This document shows positions 9,111 through 17,402 of a DNA stretch of 64,000 nucleotides, one piece after another (the stretch's first letter is position 1; each line of letters starts with the position of its first letter). The stretch spans positions 1,302,001 through 1,366,000 of the forward strand of contig CANLUL010000001.1 in NCBI GenBank assembly GCA_947494305.1. Direction: 5' to 3'. Origin of the DNA: an uncultured Sphingomonadaceae bacterium (GTDB taxonomy: Bacteria; Pseudomonadota; Alphaproteobacteria; Sphingomonadales; Sphingomonadaceae). Below the pieces are notes generated by a model. The model saw nothing but the letters and a program-made list of their open reading frames with translations, ran no database searches and was not told where the DNA came from. The translations under genes were made by a program, and so were the position numbers.

Positions 9111-9130
9111 ATTTCTAGAAATATCGAAAC
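9103..9130. promoter_or_regulatory. Probable ArsR operator: 28-bp near-perfect palindrome
   Basis: The element reads GTTTC, one unpaired position, then ATATTTCTAGAAATAT, the matching position, and GAAAC. 13 of 14 base pairs are symmetric and the inner 16 bases (9109-9124) are perfectly palindromic. It covers the arsR start codon at 9108-9110 and the bases ahead of it. An ArsR dimer bound here would block transcription start or early elongation. Binding is inferred from symmetry and position. Confidence 0.7.
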
Positions 9131-9176
9131 ATAATGATTGAGTCAACCCATTGTGGCTTCCATGTCTTCCGAAAAA

Positions 9177-10151
9177 CTAGACAGCGACGATGTTGTAGAT
9201 CAGCTGCGCGAAATATATCACGAGTAAAAACCCGCCTTCCCAGCGGGTTATCCGGCGGCCTGTGACCGCAAAGATCATCAGAATTACGGACGCAACAATT
9301 AACAGCGGCAGACCATAGTTGGCGATCTCGTCCGGGATTGTTCCCGGTGCAATGACCGCCGTGACTCCGCCGATCAGCAAAAGGTTAAACAGGTTCGAAC
9401 CCAGTACATTGCCCAATGCTACGGCACTGGCTCCCTTGTAAGCAGCGATCACCGATGTCACCAGTTCGGGCAGAGAGGTTCCGATGGCAATCACCGTCAA
9501 GCCAATGACCGCTTCGCTCATCCCGATCAAGCGCGCCAGATCAACCGCGCCCTCAACCAGCCAGCGCCCGCCAAGAACGATCATGATTATGCCGGCCCCA
9601 AGCACCAGAAACGATCGCCAAAGAGGCTGCTCATCATGCAAATGCGTGTCGGTAACTTCCAGTGATTCCGCTTTTTCGTGAATGGCTGTGGCGCCAACAG
9701 GCTGGGTCCGTTCTGCCCAATAGGCATAACCAAGATAGGATATCAAAAGTGCCAGAAACCCTGCACCAATCGCCACAGTAATTCCGGTTGTCGTCGCTAC
9801 CAGCCAAAGCACGATTGTTACCCCCAGCGCCAATCCGCCATCGCGCCAAAGCGGTCCACGCGGAATCATCATCGGTAAAATGACCGATGCCGCTCCGAGG
9901 ATCAGCAAACTGTTCGCTAGATTTGATCCAACCACATTACCCCAGGCAATGCCCGGAGACCCTGCTCTTGCCGCCTCAACACTTGCCACTAATTCAGGTG
10001 CGGAGGTCCCGAAACCGACAATGGTCAAACCTATGAGCAACTGTGACATACCCGCGCGTTCGGCAACGCGAACTGCGCCGCGCACTAGCAATTCGCCGCC
10101 CACTATGAGAACGACGAAGCCGGCCAGTAAAATCAGAAGTGAGGCTAGCAT
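9177..10151 (-). CDS. CaCA-family calcium/sodium antiporter (YrbG-like)
   Basis: A 324-residue inner-membrane cation exchanger made of two similar halves. Each half has the alpha-repeat signature: GFGTSAPELVASVEAARAG followed by GNVVGSNLANSLLILG in the first, and AIGTSLPELVTSVIAAYKG followed by GNVLGSNLFNLLLIGG in the second. A hydrophilic loop (about residues 140-165, AERTQPVGATAIHEK) separates them. About ten membrane segments can be counted. Relatives exchange Ca2+ or Na+ for H+ or K+; the exact ions cannot be read from sequence. It is transcribed away from the arsR start region with its own probable unit; no operon partner is obvious. Confidence 0.92.
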   Translation of the reverse strand: MLASLLILLAGFVVLIVGGELLVRGAVRVAERAGMSQLLIGLTIVGFGTSAPELVASVEAARAGSPGIAWGNVVGSNLANSLLILGAASVILPMMIPRGPLWRDGGLALGVTIVLWLVATTTGITVAIGAGFLALLISYLGYAYWAERTQPVGATAIHEKAESLEVTDTHLHDEQPLWRSFLVLGAGIIMIVLGGRWLVEGAVDLARLIGMSEAVIGLTVIAIGTSLPELVTSVIAAYKGASAVALGNVLGSNLFNLLLIGGVTAVIAPGTIPDEIANYGLPLLIVASVILMIFAVTGRRITRWEGGFLLVIYFAQLIYNIVAV

Positions 10152-10162
10152 CCTTTATTATC

Positions 10163-10245
10163 CGTCATTGCGAGGAGCACAGCCACGCGGCAATCCAGAG
10201 AGACAAAGCGACGCCCTGGATTGTTTCGCTTCGCTCGCAACGACG
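10163..10245. repeat. Inverted intergenic repeat of the CGTCATTGCGAG family
   Basis: The left arm (10163-10198) starts CGTCATTGCGAGGAGC and ends CGGCAATCCAG. The right arm (10216-10245) starts CTGGATTG and ends GCTCGCAACGACG. The two arms pair over most of their length and would form a long hairpin between the antiporter and argG, both on the minus strand. A half copy lies at 1393-1420. It may act as a transcript end or RNA stabiliser for argG; it resembles the REP-like palindromes of many proteobacteria. Confidence 0.75.
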
Positions 10246-10253
10246 AACTTTTG

Positions 10254-11477
10254 TCATCTGTTCCGCTTGCCAAGCAAACGCAACCGCAGAGCGTTGAGCT
10301 TGATAAAGCCTTCCGCATCCTTCTGGTCATAGGCGCCCTGATCATCCTCAAATGTCACTACATCTTCGCTATAAAGATTGAAGTCGACATCGGCTTTCCG
10401 GCCAACGACGTTCACGCTGCCTTTGTAGAGCTTAAGCCGCACCGTTCCCGTTACGCGCTCCTGGCTCTTGTCTATCGCCGCTTGCAGCATTTCGCGTTCC
10501 GGTGCGAACCAGAAACCGTTGTACACCAGTTCGGCATATCGCGGCATGAGTTCATCCTTCATATGCATCGCGCCGCTGTCGAGGGTCAGCTGCTCAATAC
10601 CGCGATGCGCTGCGTGGTATATGGTTCCACCCGGCGTTTCATACATGCCGCGTGACTTCATACCGACAAAACGGTTTTCAACCAGATCAAGCCTGCCAAT
10701 TCCGTGCTCACGGCCATATTCATTTAGCGTTTCAAGCAAGGTCGCAGGCGACATGCCTTCGCCATTAATCGCGACGCCATCACCATGTTCAAAATCGATG
10801 GTGATATATTCGGGTGTATCCGGCGCATCTTCAGGATTTTTGGTCCGTGAATAGACATAATCCGGCACTTCTTCCCAAGGGTCTTCGAGCACTTTTCCCT
10901 CTGACGAGGTATGCAGCATATTTGCGTCGGTCGAGAATGGCGCTTCGCCGCGCTTATCCTTTGGTACGGGAATTTGATGCTTTTCAGCAAATTCGATCAA
11001 CCGGGTGCGGCTGGTCAAATCCCATTCACGCCAGGGCGCGATAACTTTTACATCGGGATTGAGGCCGTAATAGCCCAGTTCAAAGCGAATTTGATCATTC
11101 CCCTTGCCCGTTGCGCCGTGAGAAACGGCGTCAGCACCGGTCAATTTGGCAATTTCAATCTGACGTTTCGATATCAAGGGCCGCGCGATTGAGGTCCCGA
11201 GCAGATAAAGCCCTTCATAAACCGCATTGGCGCGCATCATCGGGAAGACAAAATCGCGGACAAATTCTTCGCGCAGATCGTCGATAAAAATATGTTCAGG
11301 TTTTACGCCAAGCGTTTCTGCAACGCGGCGCGCAGGACCCAATTCTTCACCCTGCCCCAAATCGGCGGTGAAGGTAACAACCTCACACTGATATTCCTGT
11401 TGTAGCCACTTCAATATGACGCTGGTATCCAGACCGCCTGAGAAGGCGAGAACTACCCGTTTGACAGAATCACTCAT
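10254..11477 (-). CDS. argG: Argininosuccinate synthase
   Basis: Joins citrulline and aspartate with ATP to make argininosuccinate, the next-to-last step of arginine synthesis; a cytosolic tetramer. The 407-residue protein starts [27 protein letters not shown] is the ATP-pyrophosphatase P-loop. Other family blocks are [43 protein letters not shown] and the C-terminal [16 protein letters not shown] with [14 protein letters not shown]. The ATG two codons further upstream (11483) is also possible. It ends at the large inverted repeat. Confidence 0.99.
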   Translation of the reverse strand: MSDSVKRVVLAFSGGLDTSVILKWLQQEYQCEVVTFTADLGQGEELGPARRVAETLGVKPEHIFIDDLREEFVRDFVFPMMRANAVYEGLYLLGTSIARPLISKRQIEIAKLTGADAVSHGATGKGNDQIRFELGYYGLNPDVKVIAPWREWDLTSRTRLIEFAEKHQIPVPKDKRGEAPFSTDANMLHTSSEGKVLEDPWEEVPDYVYSRTKNPEDAPDTPEYITIDFEHGDGVAINGEGMSPATLLETLNEYGREHGIGRLDLVENRFVGMKSRGMYETPGGTIYHAAHRGIEQLTLDSGAMHMKDELMPRYAELVYNGFWFAPEREMLQAAIDKSQERVTGTVRLKLYKGSVNVVGRKADVDFNLYSEDVVTFEDDQGAYDQKDAEGFIKLNALRLRLLGKRNR

Positions 11478-11559
11478 TCGCATATCTTTCCTATTGAAGA
11501 TGCGCGCCTATCAGGCTGTTCTTTTCGGTGCAATGCTAGCGATTTGTGGGAGGGAAAAT

Positions 11560-12012
11560 ATGTCAAATGCTCAGAACAAAACTGTGGAGAATGATGGCGA
11601 TGTGAACGCCTTTATAGACAATGTTGCACATGACGGCAGGCGCGAGGATGCGAAGACTTTGCTGGAGATGTTCACCCGCATCACCGGTCATCCACCCAAA
11701 ATGTGGGGCGGCAGCATCATTGGTTTTGGCAGCTATCACTATAAATATAAAACCGGCCGTGAAGGTGATATGTGCCGATCGGGCTTTTCTCCGCGCAAGC
11801 AGAATATGAGTCTCTATGTCTTGGGCTGCACCAGCGAGGCCAAGGATAAGGCGAAACAGACCGATCTATTGGAGCGACTAGGGCCGCATAAACGCGGCGT
11901 GTCCTGTCTATACATAACACAGCTCAAGAAAATTGATCTGGATGCGCTGGAAGAATTGATCGCCTTTGACAAAGAGGCGATGGATGAGAAATATCCCGAA
12001 GGCGCGAGTTGA
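11560..12012 (+). CDS. DUF1801 (YdhG-like) domain protein
   Basis: A 150-residue cytosolic protein starting MSNAQNKTVENDGDVNAFID. The DUF1801 core is visible as AKTLLEMFTRITGHPPKMWGGSIIGFGSYHYKY, then SGFSPRKQNMSLYVLGC, and a C-terminal GVSCLYITQLKKIDLDALEELI. The ATG at 11560 has a strong GGGAGGG site 6 bases ahead; the open frame further upstream overlaps the divergent argG gene and is not coding. The family is structurally defined but without a known reaction; some members bind small ligands. It is divergent from argG and shares its upstream region. Confidence 0.85.
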   Translation: MSNAQNKTVENDGDVNAFIDNVAHDGRREDAKTLLEMFTRITGHPPKMWGGSIIGFGSYHYKYKTGREGDMCRSGFSPRKQNMSLYVLGCTSEAKDKAKQTDLLERLGPHKRGVSCLYITQLKKIDLDALEELIAFDKEAMDEKYPEGAS

Positions 12013-12327
12013 GCTTTCGCGTCGATCAAGAGTTAAAGCTTTGGTATATTTAGGAGTTCAGTTCAGGACCTTCAAACTCGGCTTTCGCATTGTCCCAAAG
12101 CGGACGTTAGCTTTCATTCCGTCCAATGTCCGTAAGTGGGGGTGAGAGCGGACATTAAAACTTGCAAGGAATGATAGCAGAAAAATCCAGAAAGCGGACA
12201 TAAGGGTCTGTTGGTTTTTGGCCGCAGGGATTGATGGAAGGCCGCCGTTCAAGACAACGAGGCAAATGCTGAGTTGCTATTGCTAGACGCAAGCTCCATG
12301 CAGAAGGAAAACTGGTATGGGGGCTTG
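12013..12327. other. Gene-free stretch with AGCGGAC repeats
   Basis: No gene is supported between the DUF1801 gene and the short frame at 12328. The stretch holds three copies of an AGCGGAC-based motif (12097-12110, 12145-12158, 12191-12204) and an opposing AATGTCCG at 12125. The open frames seen on the minus strand are rich in Pro/Arg/Leu/Ser, lack ribosome sites and look like by-products of the repeats. It may be a decayed or repeat-derived segment. Confidence 0.5.
12097..12204. repeat. Three spaced copies of (A/G)AGCGGAC(A/G)T
   Basis: AAAGCGGACGTTAG at 12097, AGAGCGGACATTAA at 12145 and AAAGCGGACATAAG at 12191 share a 12-14 base core, same orientation, spaced 48 and 46 bases start to start. 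The near-constant spacing suggests either tandem binding sites for a regulator of the following transporter or remnants of a tandem repeat. Confidence 0.5.
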
Positions 12328-12459
12328 ATGACAGAAACCAAAACTTTACCGCGCAAATGGGGTTTTTGGGGCACCGCCTTGTTGCCGGTAAACGGCCTGA
12401 TAGAGTCGGATGTTGTCGCCTTACCTGCTGTCGTGTTCGCGGTTGTTTTTGTAGCTTGA
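12328..12459 (+). pseudogene. Short frame (43 aa) ahead of the peptide transporter: leader peptide or gene remnant
   Basis: The frame starts MTETKTLPRKWGFWGTALL and ends in a hydrophobic run (ALPAVVFAVVFVA). The first half looks like the N-terminus of a larger inner-membrane protein (CPBP-protease-like openings have the form RKWGFWGT), which would make it a truncated remnant. Alternatively it is a leader peptide: its TGA (12457-12459) overlaps the TTG start of the transporter in a TTGA junction. The similarity is judged by eye and weak. Confidence 0.35.
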
Positions 12460-13850
12460 CGTCGCCAGCGAGCGGTGACACCGCATTTTTCGGTCATCCC
12501 AAGGGCCTAGGCTATCTAGCAGGCACCGAGGGGTGGGAACGCTTTTCATTCTTCGGGATGCAGGCGCTGCTGATGCTTTACATCACCAAACATTTGTTAA
12601 CGCCGGAAGTTGCTCCAAGTGTGATCGGTTTGGCATCGTTCCGGAAACTGGTGTCCGCGCTATTCGGGCCGATGACCGACTTCGCTTTCGCGGTGCAGAT
12701 TTTTGGGCTCTATGGCGGCTTCATACTCGTCACACCGCTCATCGGCGCATGGCTTGGCGACCGGGTCTATGGTCGGACCCGCATGGTGACAATCGGAGTG
12801 CTGTTGATGGCCGCCGGCCATTTTGCGATGGCAAGTGAAGCGACTTTCCTCTTAGCGCTGCTTCTGCTCATTCTTGGCGGAGGCTGTATTACGGGTAACA
12901 TGAAGCCGCAAATCAGTGGCCTTTATGCACCAGAAGATAGCCGCAGGACCCGGGCTTTCGTGATATATCAGATCGCGATTAATCTGGGGGCTCTGATTTC
13001 GCCGCTGATTATCGGAACGCTCGGTGAAAAGATCGGATTTCACTGGGGATTTGGCGCGGCCGGTATTGGCATGCTGGTGGGTCTGGTGGTCTACCTAGTT
13101 GGACGGCGTCACATACCGCCAGATGTGGGCACCGAGCGTGAGGCAGTCCCGCCACTCACGCGCGCGCAGTGGATATCCATTGGCACTTTACTGCTCGTGC
13201 TCACCCCGGTCATTTTCGCTACTGCCACAGCAGTTCAAGCTTACGGAATCATGATAATCTGGGCTGAAACCGCGGTTGATCGAAAAGTTTTCGGATTTGA
13301 AATGCCGGTTTCCTGGATATTCACTATAGAAGCTATCATGACCATTGCCTGGCTATTCCTTTGCAATCGCCTGTGGGCGCGCTGGAAACGCCAAGGGCGA
13401 GAACCGAATGATCTGACCAAACATGGTTTCGGAAATGTGCTGGTGGTACTGAGCTTCCTGATCATCGCGGTGCTGGCGACAATGCCGAAAGTTCCGCTGA
13501 TCGGATGGATTGGATTTTACGTCATCCTGACATTTTCATTCGCGTGGTATGGGCCGCCTGTGCTTTCACTCATTTCGCGCTTTGCACCGCCTTCGGTCAA
13601 CGGGGTGATGCTGTCGATGTACAGCTTTGCGGCTGCCCTTGGCTTCTTTTTAGTCGGCTATATGGGCCGCTTTTACGAGCCGCTTGGTTCTCCGCTGTTT
13701 TTCTTGGTGAACGCCATGCTCCCTGTCGGCGGAGCACTGATGTTATTCCTGTTCAATCGCCCGCTCATGCGCCTGCTGGAAACCGCCGAACGAGAACAGC
13801 TGGCCAGCGTCGGCGGGGCTGCACCAGATACCAATTCGTTAAAAAGCTGA
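12456..13850 (+). CDS. POT-family proton-coupled oligopeptide transporter
   Basis: Inner-membrane symporter taking up di- and tripeptides with protons (PTR2/POT branch of the MFS). The mature-looking N-terminus FFGHPKGLGYLAGTEGWERF followed by SFFGMQALLMLYITK carries the POT motif ExxERF. GAWLGDRVYGRTRMVTIG is the MFS loop 2-3 motif and GLYAPEDSRRTRAF continues the family pattern. About 12 or more membrane segments are visible. No ATG fits the family start; a TTG at 12456 gives LTSPASGDTAFFGHPKG, the expected beginning, and overlaps the stop of the preceding short frame as TTGA. The ATG at 12357 would add an unlikely Cys/Arg-rich extension. 464 residues with the TTG start, close to normal. 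Confidence 0.88.
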   Translation: MTSPASGDTAFFGHPKGLGYLAGTEGWERFSFFGMQALLMLYITKHLLTPEVAPSVIGLASFRKLVSALFGPMTDFAFAVQIFGLYGGFILVTPLIGAWLGDRVYGRTRMVTIGVLLMAAGHFAMASEATFLLALLLLILGGGCITGNMKPQISGLYAPEDSRRTRAFVIYQIAINLGALISPLIIGTLGEKIGFHWGFGAAGIGMLVGLVVYLVGRRHIPPDVGTEREAVPPLTRAQWISIGTLLLVLTPVIFATATAVQAYGIMIIWAETAVDRKVFGFEMPVSWIFTIEAIMTIAWLFLCNRLWARWKRQGREPNDLTKHGFGNVLVVLSFLIIAVLATMPKVPLIGWIGFYVILTFSFAWYGPPVLSLISRFAPPSVNGVMLSMYSFAAALGFFLVGYMGRFYEPLGSPLFFLVNAMLPVGGALMLFLFNRPLMRLLETAEREQLASVGGAAPDTNSLKS

Positions 13851-14073
13851 CCATGAGTAGCACGATAATGTCATTATCAGCAGACAGTGCCATTTCCTTC
13901 CTCTGCCATGCGCGTAGGTTCGCCCTACAATGAAATTTATTGAGCCGTTAAACCAGCGAAGGGTTCTGGACAGCCTATAAAGTTGGTTGTTTAATCACAA
14001 TTTAGGGTGTTATCCGACCTGCAGCTCCTCGGCATTCCTAGTGCCCCCTTCTGCACCCAAAGCGAGCGCAACC

Positions 14074-15312
14074 TCAACCCAGCAACTTCTTCTCCACCTC
14101 ACCCATATAATCACGGGAGAGCGGTAAAGTCCGACGATTGCGGCTGAACTGGATCTGGTAATTGCACATTCCGCCGCTTTCAAATGCAGCAGTCGCACCG
14201 GCCAGATAGAATGTCCACATACGGAAAAACCGTTCGTCATAAAGCGCAATGATCGCGTCTTTGTTGGCAACGGTTCGCTTGTACCATTCCCGCAATGTCT
14301 TTGCATAATGTAACCGCAGCGTTTCAATATCCGTGACCATCAACCGGTAATGTTCACTGGCCGCCAGCGTCTCGCTAAGCGCAGGAATATAGCCGCCTGG
14401 AAAGATGTACTTTCGCGTAAAGGCGTCGGTTTTACCGGGACGACCAAAACGGCCAATGGTGTGCAATAGCATGACCCCGTCATCCTTCATCAGGTTCGCA
14501 CAGCATCGGAAAAATGTCTTAAACTGCGGCGTTCCAACCGCCTCAAACATGCCGACCGAAACGATCCGGTCAAACTGTCCCGCATCACGCTCGGCCAAGT
14601 CGCGATAATCAATCAACTCAAATTTTACGCGGTCGGAGACACCGGCTTTTTCCGCACGTTCTACGGCCACCGCCAACTGTTCTTCGCTCAGCGTAATGCC
14701 TAGCACATCTACATCAGCAACCTTGTTCAGGTAAAGCGCCAACCCGCCCCAACCGCAGCCAATATCAACAACGCGTTGACCCGGCGACAGTGCCAGTTTC
14801 GCAGCAACATGTGCCTTTTTCTCCAGCTGCGCTTCTTCCAGCGTCATATTCTCGCGCGGATAATAGGCGCAGGTATATTGTAGATCTTCATCCAGAAAGA
14901 GCCGGTAGAGATCATTGCCCAGATCATAGTGGTGGGCAACATTATCCTTTGAACGACCCAGACCGTTAATCTGATCAAACTTGCTGATCACTGCATCGAG
15001 GATTTTCTTCTGCGGAGATGTTTCCTTCAAAACGCCGCCACGTTCCCAGGGTTTGTTGCTACGCGCCAACTGGATCAAGTCCATGATGTCGCCCTGTTCC
15101 AAAACCAATCGGCCGTCCATAAAGGCCTCTGCTGCACCCAATCGTGGGTCGAGCAAAACATCGCGAATGACTTTATTGTCGGTTAGCCGAAGCGTGACAT
15201 CGGGAAAGCCGTCAGATGGTGTTCCAAAGGTTTCTTTGGCACCATCTGCATGGACCAGAGTTAACTCCCCTTTCTTGATCAGTGGACCAAGAAATTTCCC
15301 AATCATCGACAT
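14074..15312 (-). CDS. cfa: Cyclopropane-fatty-acyl-phospholipid synthase
   Basis: Adds a methylene group from SAM across cis double bonds of membrane phospholipid acyl chains, at the cytoplasmic face of the membrane. The 412-residue protein has the N-terminal CFA extension and a SAM methyltransferase core: VAHHYDLGNDLYRLFLDED, YTCAYYPRENMTLEEAQ, RVVDIGCGWGGLALYL (motif I), RFGRPGKTDAFTRKYIFPGG and YAKTLREWYKRTVANK, all conserved in the family. The second ATG, two codons in, is an alternative start. It is upstream of the molybdoenzyme on the opposite side of a short gap; no functional link is evident. Confidence 0.97.
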   Translation of the reverse strand: MSMIGKFLGPLIKKGELTLVHADGAKETFGTPSDGFPDVTLRLTDNKVIRDVLLDPRLGAAEAFMDGRLVLEQGDIMDLIQLARSNKPWERGGVLKETSPQKKILDAVISKFDQINGLGRSKDNVAHHYDLGNDLYRLFLDEDLQYTCAYYPRENMTLEEAQLEKKAHVAAKLALSPGQRVVDIGCGWGGLALYLNKVADVDVLGITLSEEQLAVAVERAEKAGVSDRVKFELIDYRDLAERDAGQFDRIVSVGMFEAVGTPQFKTFFRCCANLMKDDGVMLLHTIGRFGRPGKTDAFTRKYIFPGGYIPALSETLAASEHYRLMVTDIETLRLHYAKTLREWYKRTVANKDAIIALYDERFFRMWTFYLAGATAAFESGGMCNYQIQFSRNRRTLPLSRDYMGEVEKKLLG

Positions 15313-15356
15313 TCACTTCCCCCTCGATGCGACCCATAGTTGCATTTACCGAACCG

Positions 15357-16112
15357 TCATATTCCTGCGTACCATTCATAATTGGCAACATCTTGCCAAT
15401 AGCCGCCTTTGCCTTCACCAATGCCATCCAGAGATGCCACCGCCTCAATGCCCGTCACATATTTGGCGTGTTTATAACCCAATTGTCGCTCCACCCGCAA
15501 TCGCAGCGGTGCGCCGTTGGCAACCGGCAATGCCTCGCCATTTAATCGGTGCGCTAATATTGTCTGTGGGTGAAAACCGTCGAGCAAGTCAATACTCTCA
15601 TAATAGGGACGACCACCCAGTTTGTCGGCACAGTGAAACACCAAAAACTTGGCACTATCCCGCAATTGCGCCAGATCGAGTAATATTTTCAAAGGCACGC
15701 CAGTCCACTGACCAATGGCGCTCCAACCTTCCACACAGTCATGGCGGGTGGTCTGGGTACGCTGCGGCATGGATTGCAACGCAGAGAGAGAAAAATCCTG
15801 CGGTTTTTTAAACAAACCCGTCAGCCTAAGTTGCCAATCGGCAAAACCCTGCGCCGCACTGGATGCATAATCTGGCGTACCCGGATCCCGCGTACCATTG
15901 GCGCGGAAGGTTGGTGATCGATCGGCCAAGCTATATTCGGTCGCCAGTTGCATCCGATCGCCCAAAGCACGCTGTACCTTGAAGTTAGCGGTCTCTGCTG
16001 TTGCCAGAATATCCTGAAAAGCGGGGTTCCGATTCAATGCGTCACATCCGGACAATAATCCGCCCGCCGAACCGATAAGGATATTGCGCCGTGTAATCAG
16101 CCTATTCTTCAC
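15357..16112 (-). CDS. Tat-exported molybdopterin-dependent oxidoreductase (MsrP/sulfite-oxidase fold)
   Basis: A 251-residue periplasmic molybdoenzyme catalytic subunit. The N-terminus MKNRLITRRNILIGSAGG holds a twin-arginine motif, followed by LLSGC, a lipobox-like site, so it may be a Tat lipoprotein. The molybdopterin domain has RHDCVEGWSAIGQWTGVPL, where the Cys is the expected molybdenum ligand, and GAPLRLRVERQLGYKHAKYV, typical of the oxidoreductase molybdopterin-binding family. It overlaps the upstream cytochrome b gene by 11 bases, so the two form an electron-transfer pair. The substrate is not readable; relatives reduce methionine sulfoxide or oxidise sulfite. Confidence 0.88.
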   Translation of the reverse strand: MKNRLITRRNILIGSAGGLLSGCDALNRNPAFQDILATAETANFKVQRALGDRMQLATEYSLADRSPTFRANGTRDPGTPDYASSAAQGFADWQLRLTGLFKKPQDFSLSALQSMPQRTQTTRHDCVEGWSAIGQWTGVPLKILLDLAQLRDSAKFLVFHCADKLGGRPYYESIDLLDGFHPQTILAHRLNGEALPVANGAPLRLRVERQLGYKHAKYVTGIEAVASLDGIGEGKGGYWQDVANYEWYAGI

Positions 16113-16905
16113 GCCGTTCTCCTCCCGTCAGCATAGCTTTAATGGGTCGAATTGGTCCAGACAGTATTACCATCAGCAAATGGATGACAAAGAATAGCAC
16201 CAGCGAAAACGCAGCTATGAAGTGAATGGAACGCGCCGACTGCCGCCCGCCAAATATGTCAGTTAAAAATGGCCAGTTGGCATCCATCGCCGGAGACATG
16301 GCGAGACCGGTAAAAATCATAAGCGGCAACAATATGAAAATCACACCGACATAAGAGACCTTTTGGATGCTGTTATACGGTTTGTCTGGCGACTGACGGA
16401 CTTCAGTAAATTTCGTATGCTGCCGGAAACTCCGCCAAAGGGCCAAAGGGGACCACTCTTTGCGACCAATATGCAAATCGCGCTGCACATGTCGGTTCCA
16501 AAAAGAGCGGATCATGAATAAGGTCAATCCAATGCTGAATATCCAGGCGAAGAAGAAATGCCAGCGGCGTCCATCTGCCAGACTGTAATAGGATGGAATT
16601 GTGGCCCAACCGGGAAAAGCCCAAGTTTGCGTGCGGCCCTGATCATCTTCCCAATTGCCCAGCACGCCTGTCGTTTCGATCCGGGTTTCACCAAATCTTA
16701 GATAACCGAAAGTTTCACCCGACCCGACCGCCATCCAGGCATAATCATGATTCGATCCATATTCGCCCCAATAAAGTCGCGGATGCGCGTTGAAAATAGT
16801 CAACCCACTCATCAGCAACACCAGCAGGCATAGCGCATTGGTCCAGTGCCACAATCGCGTGGTCAGGCCGTGGCGGCGGCGATTTGCGGGTTTCTCGTCA
16901 GACAT
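16102..16905 (-). CDS. Cytochrome b561-type membrane subunit
   Basis: A 267-residue inner-membrane haem protein with about four to five membrane segments. Potential haem-axial histidines sit in RLWHWTNALCLLVLL, RRWHFFFAWIF and RSIHFIAAFSLVLFFVIHLL. The middle loop IGRKEWSPLALWRSFRQ is cytoplasmic in character. It is the likely quinol-linked electron donor or acceptor for the molybdoenzyme encoded directly downstream (11-base overlap), like YedZ/MsrQ-type or FdnI-type partners though not obviously homologous to MsrQ. The gene is divergent from the RidA gene. Confidence 0.88.
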   Translation of the reverse strand: MSDEKPANRRRHGLTTRLWHWTNALCLLVLLMSGLTIFNAHPRLYWGEYGSNHDYAWMAVGSGETFGYLRFGETRIETTGVLGNWEDDQGRTQTWAFPGWATIPSYYSLADGRRWHFFFAWIFSIGLTLFMIRSFWNRHVQRDLHIGRKEWSPLALWRSFRQHTKFTEVRQSPDKPYNSIQKVSYVGVIFILLPLMIFTGLAMSPAMDANWPFLTDIFGGRQSARSIHFIAAFSLVLFFVIHLLMVILSGPIRPIKAMLTGGERREE

Positions 16906-17012
16906 TTCTCAAACTCACCATAAACTGCTATTCGCCAAAAGGAAGTTTATCGTTACATTGCGCAATATTCTTGGCCGAAACAGACGGAAACACAACAATA
17001 GGGAGAGCGAAT

Positions 17013-17402
17013 ATGAGCACCCATAAAGAAGTCATCCGATTGCATCCCGACCCGCTAGCCCCGTTTGCCATTGCGCCGGGATGGCGCGTAGGAGATTTGC
17101 TCTTTCTATCGGGACAAGCGGCGATTGATGAAACCGGTGCGATAGTCGGTGATGGCGACTTTGATGCACAGCTGGAACAAACCATCACCAATATTGACCG
17201 TGTGCTAATGGCTGGTGGTAGTAGCCGGGATCAGATTGTCAAAGTGACTATCTATTTGACCGACATGGGGAATTTCCCAAAAATCGTGGACGCGCGGAAA
17301 AAATATTTCGTCCCGCCTTATCCCGCCGACACGATTGTCGAAGTCAAAGCCCTGGCTCTACCGGAATTGATGATCGAGATTGATGTGATCGCCGCGGCCT
17401 AA
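17013..17402 (+). CDS. RidA-family (YjgF/YER057c/UK114) deaminase
   Basis: A 129-residue protein starting [20 protein letters not shown] with a GGGAGAG site 6 bases ahead; the longer frame from 16884 overlaps the divergent cytochrome gene. The fold is visible as [55 protein letters not shown] and a C-terminal [21 protein letters not shown]. RidA proteins hydrolyse reactive enamine/imine intermediates; the usual catalytic Arg of true RidA (in the PxRxxV region) appears replaced (PADTIVEV), so this may be a different subfamily with another activity. It ends converging on rlmN with a 4-base overlap. Confidence 0.9.
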   Translation: MSTHKEVIRLHPDPLAPFAIAPGWRVGDLLFLSGQAAIDETGAIVGDGDFDAQLEQTITNIDRVLMAGGSSRDQIVKVTIYLTDMGNFPKIVDARKKYFVPPYPADTIVEVKALALPELMIEIDVIAAA

